64,000 nt of DNA from an uncultured Alphaproteobacteria bacterium (GCA_934276735.1 CAKQTG010000001.1:422741-486740), one strand, 5' to 3'; positions 34,237-42,590 are shown, counted from the first letter of the stretch. Notes: generated by a model not told the origin, from the letters alone. Translations and numbers: made by a program.

Positions 34237-34896
34237 ATGAAAATACTGAATAAAAAAATTGCAGCACATAAATCATCGGTCGCGTGGTTGCAACGCCAGG
34301 CAGCGGATCCATATGTTGCGCGTGCCCATCGTGATGGCTATCGTGCGCGGGCAGCGTATAAATTGATTGAAATGGACGAAAAATTTCATTTCTTGAAAAA
34401 TGGTCAGATTGTTGTTGACTTGGGGGCGGCACCGGGCTCGTGGACACAATACGTGGTGCGTCAGTATCCGCGTTCGCGTGTGTTTGCAATGGATTTACTG
34501 GAAATAGCACCGATTCCAGGTGTTGAATTTTATCAGGGCGATTTTACAACCGATGCTGCGCTGGGGTGGCTGGTGGACAAGTTGAATTTGCCAGATGATG
34601 CAGTGGGTCACGGCACGGTTGACGTTGTATTATCTGATATGGCACCGAACACTGTGGGGCATAAAAAGACCGACCATTTGCGCCAGATGGTGTTGCTGGA
34701 ATACGCATTTGATTTTGCGTTGCGTGCATTAAAACCGGGTGGGACATTTGTCGCCAAATCGTTCACTGGTGGCACAACCGGCGAATTGATAAAACAGATA
34801 AAGGCTAAATTTGATACGGTGCATCATATAAAACCGCCTGCCTCGCGCAAGGACAGCGTTGAAATGTTTGTCGTTGCGATGGGATATCGTGGATAA
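34237..34896 (+). CDS. rlmE: 23S rRNA 2'-O-methyltransferase RlmE (FtsJ/RrmJ)
   Basis: RlmE methylates U2552 of 23S rRNA in late 50S assembly. The 219-aa protein shows the catalytic K-D-K-E tetrad: Lys42 (RARAAYKL), Asp134 (VLSDMAPN), Lys174 (FVAKSF) and Glu209 (SVEMFVVAMGYR). The SAM-binding motif VVDLGAAPGSWTQ and the RSRVFAMDLLEIAPIPGV strand are typical. The start at 34237 was chosen over the non-ATG upstream frame because it begins the family N-terminus. A strong terminator ends the uvrA-rlmE gene run. Confidence 0.94.
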   Translation: MKILNKKIAAHKSSVAWLQRQAADPYVARAHRDGYRARAAYKLIEMDEKFHFLKNGQIVVDLGAAPGSWTQYVVRQYPRSRVFAMDLLEIAPIPGVEFYQGDFTTDAALGWLVDKLNLPDDAVGHGTVDVVLSDMAPNTVGHKKTDHLRQMVLLEYAFDFALRALKPGGTFVAKSFTGGTTGELIKQIKAKFDTVHHIKPPASRKDSVEMFVVAMGYRG

Positions 34897-34920
34897 AAAT
34901 GCCCCGCCGGGGCATTTTTT
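34895..34920 (+). terminator. Intrinsic terminator after rlmE
   Basis: AAAAATGCCCC pairs with GGGGCATTTTTT around GCCG. Confidence 0.88.
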
Positions 34921-34922
34921 AT

Positions 34923-35656
34923 TAGAGAGCATCCGTCTCCGCTGCGCTCCGTCGCGATAAAGAGAGCAGAGAGCAATGAAGCGCGCCGATGGCGGACACT
35001 CCTTATTTGTCATTCCCGCGTAGGCGGGAATAGGGACTATACAGTGCGAGCGAACGCGAGCCATGTCCGAGCAATTGCGGATTTTATTATTGGTGACTAA
35101 TCACTCAATTGTGACGTGCCAAGGGAACACAATGGATACCGGCCAGGCACCACCCACGAAATTTATCAATTTCGCGGGGCCCGGACGGCCGGTATGACGG
35201 TGGTGTGTGGTTTGGGTGCTAATTTTTACGTATATTGTGCAACAATGAGCAAAAGTAATTTCTTAGTCCCTATTCCTGCCTTTGCCCACCCACAAAATCT
35301 TGCGATTTTGCGGGACCCGGAGCAGGAATGACAATAAGCACGCACTGTGTGTGACATTATTACCTGGATCCTGGGGTCAAGCCCCAGGATGACAAGAGTA
35401 AAAATGTGCTAAGTTCCCCTCCGGTGGAGGGGTGGCACGCAGTGCCGGGGTGGTCTTGAGAGCCCGTAATGTTGAACAAGTGTAAAATACAAAAGACCAC
35501 CTCCCCGCTGCGCGGGACTCCTCCATGGAACCACCCACAAAATTTGACAATTTCGCGGGGCCCGGAGGAGGAGAACTTAGTCCGCGACGGAAACGAAACA
35601 AAGTTCCCCTCTGGCCAGAGGGGAACTTTAATTTTATCACTCTATCACTTACTCAC
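34923..35656 (+). repeat. Intergenic mosaic of short palindromic repeats (block 2)
   Basis: About 730 bases without a supportable gene. It contains an AGAGAGCATCCGTCTCCGC module shared with block 3, a CATTCCCGCGTAGGCGGGAATAGG-type palindrome, GGCCGGTATGACGG, CCACCCACAAAATCTTGC with its inverse, CTGGATCCTGGGGTCAAG with CCCCAGGATGAC, and TTCCCCTCTGGCCAGAGGGG. Short ORFs here translate palindromes and are not genes. Confidence 0.85.
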
Positions 35657-35658
35657 TA

Positions 35659-35686
35659 AAAAAAACGGGGCGGGGCCCCGTTTTTT
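35659..35686 (-). terminator. Terminator of the DsbA-like gene
   Basis: AAAAAACGGGG pairs with CCCCGTTTTTT around CGGGG. The stop codon of the minus-strand gene adjoins it. Confidence 0.8.
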
Positions 35687-36510
35687 TATTTTTCCAATGC
35701 CCGGATAATCTGGTCATATGGAATTGCACCTGGGAATGCCTGTTCCTGGACAATCAAGAACGGTGTGCCGCTGATTTCAAACTGTTGTGCCAAATCACGA
35801 ACGTTTGCCATTTCACGGGCAACAACCTCGCCATTCATGTCTTTCTTTAATTGAGTGGTGTCCAGACCTGCTTCTTCGGCCATTTTCAGCACGTTCTTTT
35901 CAACCTTTTCGGCGATTTTAGACTGGTCTTTCAAATCGTCCTGGGTATAGAATTCACGTGTCATCATCATGTCAACCAATTTTGCGGCCTTTTCTGGGCT
36001 CTGCAATTTTGCAGCAATCGCGGCCTTGGCTGGGGCATCAGATAATGCGCCATGGATAGAGAAGTTTTTAACAACAACGCGGACGTCATTGCGGGCCTTT
36101 AATACACGGTCCAGTTCACCGTGAACACGGCGGCAGTATGGGCAGCTGAAGTCTGTCCAGATGTAGATTGTCTTTTTCGCATCCTGGGCACCCAAAATCG
36201 GGGCATCAGCAATCATTGTGTCGGCGTGATCGCGAACAAATGTGCGAACGGCCTTGTTCTTTTCAGCGTTCAGCTGTTCCTGGGCACCGTTGGCCATCTG
36301 TTGGATAATCAGCGGATTGACCGATGTCAGGTAATATGGAACATACAAGCGGCAAACGCTGCCTGCGACCAAGATGATGGCAAAAACCTTTGTTGCTTTC
36401 TTTGCCAATTTCAAACCAGCACTGGATTCGTTACCGATATGGGCCAGCAACATGCCGCCAAACATATACAGCGCAATACCCAGAACCAGAACCAAGATTG
36501 TCCAAGTCAT
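35686..36510 (-). CDS. DsbA-family thiol-disulfide oxidoreductase, membrane-anchored
   Basis: The 274-aa protein has two N-terminal hydrophobic helices (about 2-22 and 42-62) and a periplasmic thioredoxin-fold domain with the active site FSCPYCRRVH (Cys123/Cys126), a helical insert (about 150-235) and the cis-Pro loop SGTPFLIVQEQAFPGAIPYD. CPYC and the PGAIP ending resemble the alphaproteobacterial DsbA/Com1 group. It likely introduces disulfides in exported proteins. That would suit this genome, whose exported Cys-rich proteins in this window need folding; the link is inference. AAAAGGAG precedes the ATG. No DsbB-like gene is adjacent. Confidence 0.88.
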   Translation of the reverse strand: MTWTILVLVLGIALYMFGGMLLAHIGNESSAGLKLAKKATKVFAIILVAGSVCRLYVPYYLTSVNPLIIQQMANGAQEQLNAEKNKAVRTFVRDHADTMIADAPILGAQDAKKTIYIWTDFSCPYCRRVHGELDRVLKARNDVRVVVKNFSIHGALSDAPAKAAIAAKLQSPEKAAKLVDMMMTREFYTQDDLKDQSKIAEKVEKNVLKMAEEAGLDTTQLKKDMNGEVVAREMANVRDLAQQFEISGTPFLIVQEQAFPGAIPYDQIIRALEK

Positions 36511-36588
36511 GTTTTTTCTCCTTTTGTATTGAACACAGATACCATAGAAAAAATTTATTAAATTCGCAAGGAATAAATATGTATTTTT

Positions 36589-37251
36589 TTACGCGTCGGT
36601 GCGCCCGCCCAGGCGTCGCCGCGATGGCGGTAATGTTGCGCCTTGGTCAGCACAAATCACGTCTAAAAATCGCGCCGTCACGCCCAACGTCAGCGGTAAT
36701 TCATACAGTCGCCCGATATACGGCGCAGCACAATTGTCGCACACGGCGCGGCCTGTGCGTGGCGACAGGTAATTCAGATTTGTTCGCGCCCCGCATCCGG
36801 AACAGTGTGATAAATCCAACGCGTATCCTAAATCACGTAACAGGGCGATTTCCCAATTCAAATATGCCATCGCTGCATCAGGGCCGGCCAGTCCGTCCAA
36901 CAAATCTATGGTTGCGTCATACAGGGTGGGATACGCCTCGCGTTCGGGCAACAATGTTGCGACCAGGTCAAACGCACTGTTCAATAGTGCCAATCGCGCC
37001 CCAGACATCATAATCGGCGCGGCCATATTGCGTGACGATTCCCAATGAAATGTCCCCAATTGCGATTCCAGTCGCGCGTTCCACGCCATTGCCCCAATTT
37101 GCCCAACCAGTGGGCGATTTGTGCGCGCAACCGTCGCCCCGCGCAAGACGCCACACATCACGCCAAAATCACGCGTAAATATGCGCGCAACCGAATCGCG
37201 TTCGCCCATCGGCCGCATGCCAATTAAAATCCCGACTGATTCCAATTTCAT
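36589..37251 (-). CDS. recO: DNA repair protein RecO
   Basis: RecO loads RecA on SSB-coated DNA in the RecFOR pathway. The 220-aa protein has an N-terminal OB fold (ESVGILIGMRPMGERDSVARIFTRDFGVMCGVLRGA), a helical middle (NSAFDLVATLLPEREAYPTLYDATIDLLDGL) and a zinc site with Cys150/153 and Cys171/174 (HCSGCG, VCDNCA). The typical WEIALLRDLGYALDLSHCSGCG block is intact. The upstream region contains a TATAAT-like box but the ribosome site is weak. It is followed on the same strand by a 78-base gap and the DsbA-like gene. Confidence 0.92.
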   Translation of the reverse strand: MKLESVGILIGMRPMGERDSVARIFTRDFGVMCGVLRGATVARTNRPLVGQIGAMAWNARLESQLGTFHWESSRNMAAPIMMSGARLALLNSAFDLVATLLPEREAYPTLYDATIDLLDGLAGPDAAMAYLNWEIALLRDLGYALDLSHCSGCGARTNLNYLSPRTGRAVCDNCAAPYIGRLYELPLTLGVTARFLDVICADQGATLPPSRRRLGGRTDA

Positions 37252-37289
37252 GATTTGGATTATAATCCCGTGAAATATTTTTCAAAATA

Positions 37290-37314
37290 AAAAAACGCCC
37301 CGTGGGGCGTTTTT
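37290..37314 (-). terminator. Terminator of the MotA/OmpA-like gene pair
   Basis: AAAAACGCCC pairs with GGGCGTTTTT around CGTG, directly after the stop at 37317. Confidence 0.8.
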
Positions 37315-37316
37315 AT

Positions 37317-38429
37317 TTAACGGTTGGTCAACTGTAACTCAATACGACGATTCTTTTGCAGGCTGGCCGCGTCGTTGCCCAGTTCAACCGGATGCATATC
37401 GCCGAATCCGCTGGGGACCAAGCGGCGTTTTGACACGCCGTCGTTCGCCAATTCGTTTGCCACCGCCGTCGCACGCAACAGTGATAATTCTGTATTGTTT
37501 TTGTATCCGCGTGTGCCGGGAACAACAGGCTTTTTATCCGTGTGGCCATCAACGCGAATAATCCAATTTACATCAGACGGAATTTTGTTTTCCAAATCCT
37601 TTATCACGTTCGCAATCAGGCGCAGTTGATTTTTCCCTTCAGGCGACAGGGTGTATGAACCGCTGCTGAATAAAATGTCGCTGGACACGATAAAGCGGTC
37701 GCCGTCCGGTTGCACTGTTGTGCGGTCGCCCAGGGCGTCCTTTATCGCGCGGTAAAATGCCGATTGATATTGTGAAACTTTGTTCAATTCGGCGACTTTG
37801 TCCGCCAAGGCCTTGTTCAAGCGTGCCGACATTTCAACATACTGGATTTCCTGGGCGTGCGACTTTTCTTCGGCTGCATCCAGTGCCGATTGCAGTTTTG
37901 CCAACTGGTCCGACAATTCTGCACGTTGGGCGTCCATCTGGGTTTGTAATTCGCGCCGCTGTTGTTCTAATTCGGCGGTTTTTGCCTTGTCCAATTTGGC
38001 CTGGCTTAATTGCTGGGACAATTCGGCAACGCGCGCCGATAAATCGGTGCCCTGGGATTGCAATTGGGCGACCTTGGCCTCGTAATCGGCAATCAGTTCG
38101 TTCATACTGGTATCAACCGCTGCCAATTCAGATGTCAATTTCGTGTTGTTTGATTCCAGGTTTTCCAATTGCGCACGCGCCAATACCAACAGACGCTTGG
38201 CCTCTTGCTCGTCCGCGGTCATTTGTTGGATTTGTTGCGCCTGATCGGCGTTCGCCTGTTTCAAGTCGGCAACTGTTTTGGCACCGGTCTTGGTGTTAAA
38301 TACACTGGTTGTGGTCCACAGGAATACAAACACAATCAGCAAAAATATCAATATGATAACCAGGTTCGAAAACAGATCAACGAACCCCGGCCATGTATTT
38401 GTTCTGTCGCGAAAACGAATATTTAGCAT
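37317..38429 (-). CDS. OmpA/MotB-like peptidoglycan-binding membrane protein with a long coiled coil
   Basis: The 370-aa product starts with a short basic segment, one membrane helix (about 20-42, SNLVIILIFLLIVFVFLW), then ~180 residues of Gln/Ala/Leu-rich coiled coil, and a C-terminal OmpA-like domain. The domain shows LFSSGSYTLSPEGKNQL, a VDGHTDKKPV loop, NTELSLLRATAVANELA and the closing NRRIELQL. This is the MotB/Pal type that clamps peptidoglycan. The start was moved to the Met following GAGGAAAAG. It forms a pair with the upstream MotA/TolQ-like gene, 34 bases away. No other flagellar genes are seen, so a non-flagellar motor or envelope-tension role is inferred. Confidence 0.85.
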   Translation of the reverse strand: MLNIRFRDRTNTWPGFVDLFSNLVIILIFLLIVFVFLWTTTSVFNTKTGAKTVADLKQANADQAQQIQQMTADEQEAKRLLVLARAQLENLESNNTKLTSELAAVDTSMNELIADYEAKVAQLQSQGTDLSARVAELSQQLSQAKLDKAKTAELEQQRRELQTQMDAQRAELSDQLAKLQSALDAAEEKSHAQEIQYVEMSARLNKALADKVAELNKVSQYQSAFYRAIKDALGDRTTVQPDGDRFIVSSDILFSSGSYTLSPEGKNQLRLIANVIKDLENKIPSDVNWIIRVDGHTDKKPVVPGTRGYKNNTELSLLRATAVANELANDGVSKRRLVPSGFGDMHPVELGNDAASLQKNRRIELQLTNR

Positions 38430-38463
38430 GATTTCTTTTCCTCTCTCTCGGTATGTCCTGGGC

Positions 38464-39168
38464 TTATTTATTGTCCAATTCACAATCCGGGGCGTTTGCC
38501 ACATGGGTGTGTGCCGCCAGATAATCTTCCAGTTCACGGAATATCGCATTCTGGGCCAATTGCACTTGGAGTCCCAAGAACCCGACAATCAAACTGCCCC
38601 CCAGGCCCATCATCGAACTGGTAAAGGCGGTTGCCATACCAGCCAACGGTTTTGCCAGACCCGTCTGCATTGCGGTCAAAACCGCATCGTCGGCAAAATT
38701 CAGTCCGCCAATCAAATTGGCAAAACCACCAACGGTCATAATCAGACCCCAAAATGTTCCCAACAATCCTAAAAATACCAATGTATTACCAATATATCGG
38801 ATAGATTCACGGGCATCTTCGAAACGCAACTGTATTAAATCCAGCATGTCGTGCAGTGACGATGCCGAAATCCGCGTCGGTCGCGACCGCAACAACAATG
38901 CCACCGGTCGCAATAACATCGGGGGCAGGGCACCTGTGCGCCGACCCATTAAATACCCGCGCAACCAGCGATATTCGGGCAGCAATCTGAACATATGGAC
39001 AAATGTCAGTCCAATTCCAAACAGCGCGGTGCCAATAATTACACCGTTCAGATATATATTTGCGACCGCAATCTGCATAAACCGGTCATAGAACAAAATC
39101 AGTCCCACTGCCAATAACGCGGTCATCAATGCCATACGATTCAATGTTCTGTGAAACTGGTTTGTCAT
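38464..39168 (-). CDS. MotA/TolQ/ExbB-family proton-channel protein
   Basis: The 234-aa protein has two N-terminal helices (about 14-31 and 39-62), a cytoplasmic loop with an Arg-rich segment, and two long C-terminal helices. The latter read SIRYIGNTLVFLGLLGTFWGLIMTVGG and GLAKPLAGMATAFTSSMMGLGGSLIVGFL, the core of the MotA/TolQ/ExbB family (GLLGTxxGL; AxxTTxxGL). It is upstream of, and probably co-transcribed with, the OmpA/MotB-like partner, making a 5:2 type proton-driven complex likely. The pair is reminiscent of ZorAB or TolQR-like motors, but no defence effector genes are adjacent. Confidence 0.82.
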   Translation of the reverse strand: MTNQFHRTLNRMALMTALLAVGLILFYDRFMQIAVANIYLNGVIIGTALFGIGLTFVHMFRLLPEYRWLRGYLMGRRTGALPPMLLRPVALLLRSRPTRISASSLHDMLDLIQLRFEDARESIRYIGNTLVFLGLLGTFWGLIMTVGGFANLIGGLNFADDAVLTAMQTGLAKPLAGMATAFTSSMMGLGGSLIVGFLGLQVQLAQNAIFRELEDYLAAHTHVANAPDCELDNK

Positions 39169-39260
39169 ATAATCTCTCTTGCTATTCAGACCAATGATAG
39201 TAAATTTTATAAAATCGTGTCAATAGGGATTATTCATATAAAAACGAGTGGAAAAATTAC

Positions 39261-39321
39261 TTGATTTTATTAAAAAAATCGGCATAATTGGCGATGTCCT
39301 GCTGGCACATGGGGTGTCGGC
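39261..39321 (+). promoter_or_regulatory. Promoter and structured leader of rpsF
   Basis: TTGATT and CATAAT are separated by 16 bases (39261-39288). The leader can form a stem (39290-39299 with 39312-39321, three G-U pairs and one mismatch). Its position fits an S6:S18-type autoregulatory leader, but I cannot confirm the protein-binding bulge by eye. Confidence 0.35.
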
Positions 39322-39346
39322 TGATTAAACCATAGGAAAAATATAA

Positions 39347-39685
39347 ATGGCTTACTATGAAAGCGTCTTGGTTTTCCGCCAGGACTTGACCGAACCGCAG
39401 GTCAAAGAAAAAGCGGCAAAATACACCGAAATTATCAAGGAACTGGGCGGTGATGTTAAATCCACAGAATTCTGGGGTTTAAAGAATCTGGCCTATGTTA
39501 TCCGCAAAAATCGCAAAGCACATTATGTTATGCTGAACGTTGAATTGCCTGGGGCCCAGGTTGCAGAACTGGAACGTCGTGCGCGTATTGACGAAGACGT
39601 GATTCGTTTCTTGAACGTTCGCGTTGACGAATTGGCAAAACAACCATCGGTCATGATGAAAAAAAATAACGAAGAGGCAGAATAA
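39347..39685 (+). CDS. rpsF: Ribosomal protein bS6
   Basis: S6 binds S18 in the 30S platform. The 112-aa protein matches the family from the first strand ([28 protein letters not shown]) through [32 protein letters not shown] and [16 protein letters not shown], with an acidic tail (NNEEAE). AGGAAA lies before the ATG. The stop codon overlaps the rpsR start by one base, ensuring coupling of the two partners. Confidence 0.97.
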   Translation: MAYYESVLVFRQDLTEPQVKEKAAKYTEIIKELGGDVKSTEFWGLKNLAYVIRKNRKAHYVMLNVELPGAQVAELERRARIDEDVIRFLNVRVDELAKQPSVMMKKNNEEAE

Positions 39686-39912
39686 TGGCAGTCCGTGCAG
39701 CAATTTATCGCAAAAAATCTAACCCTTTAAAGGGCAAGGTTATTGATTACAAAGATATTAAAACACTGTCGCACTATATCACAGAACGCGGCAAAATTGT
39801 CCCATCACGTATCAGTGGTGTTTCCCAGAAAGACCAGCGCGAATTGGCAACCGCCATCAAACGTGCACGTCATTTGGGGTTGATGCCATTTGTTCGCAAC
39901 AACTTGGGCTAA
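39685..39912 (+). CDS. rpsR: Ribosomal protein bS18
   Basis: The 75-aa basic protein shows the family core [50 protein letters not shown]. The N-terminus lacks the Cys found in some S18 proteins (zinc-free form). It begins on the last base of the rpsF stop codon (TAATG), the classic arrangement for the S6:S18 pair. Confidence 0.97.
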   Translation: MAVRAAIYRKKSNPLKGKVIDYKDIKTLSHYITERGKIVPSRISGVSQKDQRELATAIKRARHLGLMPFVRNNLG

Positions 39913-39936
39913 AATTGATTATAATCGCACATCTGC

Positions 39937-39988
39937 TTGTTATTGGCGCGCTCATGTAACATTTGTACACTACGCTTGCCAACAACGG
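39937..39988 (+). promoter_or_regulatory. Stem-loop between rpsR and rplI
   Basis: TTGTTATTGGC and GCCAACAACGG form an 11-base stem with one mismatch and two G-U pairs. The 30-base loop carries its own ATGTA/TACAC-type pairing. It could be an rplI leader, an attenuator or an RNA-processing site in the S6-S18-L9 transcript. Confidence 0.35.
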
Positions 39989-40067
39989 CGCATCTGCACA
40001 ATTCTAATCAATTTACATAAAAAACATCTGGAATTAAAAATTCCTAACTTGAAAAAGGACAGATAAA

Positions 40068-40643
40068 ATGAAAATTATTTTGACAGAAAAAATCGCACAC
40101 TTGGGCAATATCGGTGATACAGTCGAAGTGAAAACAGGTTTCGCACGCAACTATTTGTTGCCAAATGGCAAGGCTATGCGCTGCACACGTGAAAACGTCG
40201 CGTTGTTCGAGGCGAAAAAGGCCGAACTGACTGCACGTCAAGAAGCCGCCAAGGCCGCAGCCCAGGCAAATGTTGACGCTGTCAAGAACGCAAAACTGCA
40301 CATGATTCGCCAGGCGGGGGATACCGGTCAGTTGTATGGTTCGGTTTCGACACGTGATATCGCGCGTATGTTGAAAGAAATTGCGAACGTCAACGTTGAA
40401 TCCGCCCAGGTCTTGTTGGGCAGCCCGATTAAATCCATCGGTGCGTTCGACACCAAGATTGCATTGCACCCAGACGTTATTGTTCCGGTCAAGGTATACG
40501 TTGCCCAGACCCAGGACGAAATTGAGGCATTGATTGCGGGCAAGGTTCTGACATTTGGAACAAAAAAGGTTGAAGAAGAAGTTGCCGAAGAAAAACCGGC
40601 AGCGGAACCAAAAGCCGAAGAAAAAGCAGCAGACGCTGAATAA
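40068..40643 (+). CDS. rplI: Ribosomal protein bL9
   Basis: L9 stabilises the L1 stalk base. The 191-aa protein has the N-terminal domain MKIILTEKIAHLGNIGDTVEVKTGFARNYLLPNGKAMRCT, the long connecting helix (EAKKAELTARQEAAKAAAQANVDAVKNAKL), and the C-terminal domain (DTGQLYGSVSTRDIARML through IALHPDVIVPVKVYV). A ~35-residue Glu/Ala/Lys-rich tail (VEEEVAEEKPAAEPKAEEKAADAE) extends beyond the ~150-aa bacterial core. AAAAGGA precedes the ATG. A strong terminator ends the cluster. Confidence 0.97.
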   Translation: MKIILTEKIAHLGNIGDTVEVKTGFARNYLLPNGKAMRCTRENVALFEAKKAELTARQEAAKAAAQANVDAVKNAKLHMIRQAGDTGQLYGSVSTRDIARMLKEIANVNVESAQVLLGSPIKSIGAFDTKIALHPDVIVPVKVYVAQTQDEIEALIAGKVLTFGTKKVEEEVAEEKPAAEPKAEEKAADAE

Positions 40644-40671
40644 AAAAATGCCCCACCGGGGCATTTTTTTT
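40642..40671 (+). terminator. Intrinsic terminator after rplI
   Basis: AAAAAATGCCCC pairs with GGGGCATTTTTT around ACC, followed by T residues. Confidence 0.88.
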
Positions 40672-40672
40672 A

Positions 40673-40816
40673 GAGAGCATCCGTCTCCGCTGCGCTCCGT
40701 CGCGATAAAGAGAGCAGAGAGCAATGAAGCGCGCCATCGGCGCGCTTGTTTTTATCGTCGCGGACTAAGTTCCCCTCTGGCCAGAGGGGTGGCGCAACGC
40801 GCCAATGGCGCGTTTT
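40673..40816 (+). repeat. Intergenic mosaic repeat (block 3)
   Basis: This repeats the AGAGAGCATCCGTCTCCGC...AGAGCAGAGAGCAATGAAGC segment of block 2 and continues with GCGCGCC/GGCGCGC, TTCCCCTCTGGCCAGAGGGG and a GGCGCAACGCGCC palindrome. It fills the gap between convergent rplI and pgk; no gene is supported. Confidence 0.85.
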
Positions 40817-41986
40817 TTATTGTTGTTCCAGTATTTGAATCCCGGGCAGGGGGCGACCCTCGATATATTCCAGAAATGCGCCGCCACCGGTGGAAACGTA
40901 TGTCATGTCGTCCTTGACACCGCATGCGGTCAATGCCGCCACCGTGTCGCCACCACCAATGACGCTGGTCATACCACCTGTCCGTGTCTGTTCTGCGATG
41001 GCGCGTGCCAGTGTGAATGTGCCAAATGACCATGTCGGCTGCCATTCGGCCATGCCGACACTGCCGTTCCAAATGACTGTTCCAGACTTTTCAATCACAG
41101 ATATGTCGGATGCGATTGTCTGTGGGCCTTCGTCCATTATAACGTCGTTGTCTGCGATTTCGGCAAATGTTTTGTCGGTGCGTGGCGCGGCTGGGGCAAA
41201 TTCTGGGGCCGTGCCCTTGTCAATTGGTAAAACGACATTGCAGTTGTTTTCGCGTGCAAATGCTAAAATTTCCAATGCGGTGTCGCGTTGGTCTGGTTCA
41301 TACAGTGAATTGCCAACATTTGCGCCAGTTGCAAATTTAAATGTTGTCCCCAGTGCCCCACCGATAATCAGGTTGTCTGCCAACGTGGCCAGCGCCTTTA
41401 ACACGCCGATTTTCGTGGAAACCTTGCTGCCGGCGACAATCGCGGTCAGGGGACGTGCGGGACGCGTCATTACCGCGTCCAGATTTGCAATTTCGGACGC
41501 CAACAGTAATCCTGCGTATGACGGTAATATCTCGGCAACGCCAACCGTGCTGGCGTGGGCGCGGTGCGACACGGCAAATGCGTCGTTGACAAACAAATCA
41601 AATCCGCTGGCCAAATCGGCACTGAACGCCGGGTCATTTTTTTCTTCGCCGGCATAAAAACGCACATTTTCCAGCAATACTACGTCGCCATCGTGCATAT
41701 CCGCCATAAAATTTTTGTCCAGGCAGTCCCTAATCAGCGGCACCCCCATATATTCGGCAATCGGACGCAGTGAAAATTCCATGTTGCGCGTCCCCTTGGG
41801 CCGGCCCAGGTGGGCGCAAATCGCGATTTTTGCACCACCTGTGCGCAGGGCGTTTATGGTGGCCATACTCTGTTCAATGCGAAATGCGTCGGTAATTTTG
41901 CCATCAACAATTTGAACGTTAAAATCGTCCCGCAACAATACAAACTTGCCCCGAACGTCCAGGTTTTCAATTGTGCGTAATTTCAT
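40817..41986 (-). CDS. pgk: Phosphoglycerate kinase
   Basis: Transfers phosphate between 1,3-bisphosphoglycerate and ADP in glycolysis. The 389-aa protein shows the N-domain substrate site (LLRDDFNVQ, normally RxDFNVP), AHLGRPKG, LLENVRFYAGEEKNDPAFSADLASGFDLFVNDAFAVSHRAHASTVG, AIVAGSKVSTKI, and the nucleotide site GGGDTVAAL with STGGGAFLEYIEG. The start is the ATG at 41986, seven bases after AAGGA, not the TTG two codons upstream. Its start overlaps the 3' end of rnhB by 20 bases, making it the last gene of the nrdR-slt-rnhB-pgk operon. Confidence 0.96.
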   Translation of the reverse strand: MKLRTIENLDVRGKFVLLRDDFNVQIVDGKITDAFRIEQSMATINALRTGGAKIAICAHLGRPKGTRNMEFSLRPIAEYMGVPLIRDCLDKNFMADMHDGDVVLLENVRFYAGEEKNDPAFSADLASGFDLFVNDAFAVSHRAHASTVGVAEILPSYAGLLLASEIANLDAVMTRPARPLTAIVAGSKVSTKIGVLKALATLADNLIIGGALGTTFKFATGANVGNSLYEPDQRDTALEILAFARENNCNVVLPIDKGTAPEFAPAAPRTDKTFAEIADNDVIMDEGPQTIASDISVIEKSGTVIWNGSVGMAEWQPTWSFGTFTLARAIAEQTRTGGMTSVIGGGDTVAALTACGVKDDMTYVSTGGGAFLEYIEGRPLPGIQILEQQ

Positions 41987-42590
41987 GTTCAATCCTTTCC
42001 TTTACTGGTTTGAAACTTTTACGATAATGTTCGTTTATACCATATTTTTCAATTGCACGCAAATGTTCCGGCGTTGGGTATCCGGCATTTTTATCCCATG
42101 CGTATTCGGGGTATTGCGCCGCCAGGTCATGCATAATTTTATCACGTGTTTCCTTGGCAATAATAGATGCGGCGGCGATAGATAGTGATTTTGCATCGCC
42201 CTTGACGATGGGGCAACCATGTAAATCACGCGGCAACCTGTTCCCGTCAATCAGGCAAAAGTCCGGGCAAACCGCCAGTTTTTCTACCGCGCGTGTCATC
42301 GCCAGCATTGATGCCCATAAAATGTTCAGTTCGTCAATTTCGGTGGGACTGCATACGCCAATCGCCCAAATAGTATTGTGCGTAATCCAATCGTATGCGG
42401 TGGCACGTGCGTGCGTGGTCATCTGTTTTGAATCACGAATAACGACCGGAATTTCAATATCATGGTCGGGAAAAATCACCGCGGCTGCAACAACCGGCCC
42501 GCACAGGGGGCCACGGCCGGCCTCGTCCACGCCAGCAACCATGCGGTAACCGCATTCGCATTCAAATGAAAAGTCAGGTGTCGCACGCAT
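41967..42590 (-). CDS. rnhB: Ribonuclease HII
   Basis: RNase HII cuts RNA in RNA-DNA hybrids, including single embedded ribonucleotides. The 207-aa protein has the catalytic acidic residues in MVAGVDEAGRGPLCGPVVAAAV (Asp22, Glu23), LIDGN and KGDAKSLSIAAASIIAKETRD, and the C-terminal NAGYPTPEHLRAIEKYGINEHYRKSF block. An N-terminal Cys pair (CECG) is an uncommon extra. The stop overlaps the pgk start, and the start overlaps the transglycosylase stop by one base (TAATG), so translation is coupled through the operon. Confidence 0.95.
   Translation of the reverse strand: MRATPDFSFECECGYRMVAGVDEAGRGPLCGPVVAAAVIFPDHDIEIPVVIRDSKQMTTHARATAYDWITHNTIWAIGVCSPTEIDELNILWASMLAMTRAVEKLAVCPDFCLIDGNRLPRDLHGCPIVKGDAKSLSIAAASIIAKETRDKIMHDLAAQYPEYAWDKNAGYPTPEHLRAIEKYGINEHYRKSFKPVKERIEHEITHN

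Noticed and set aside
35377..35640. Several 60-150 codon frames inside the intergenic mosaics (also near 50292-50687, 57752-58465 and 63629-63856)
   Set aside because: They translate palindromic repeat modules, recur in shuffled order, lack ribosome sites and occur on both strands.
40797..40822. Terminator for pgk
   Set aside because: The hairpin here has its T-run on the plus strand, not after pgk on the minus strand, and belongs to the repeat mosaic. I see no convincing pgk terminator.
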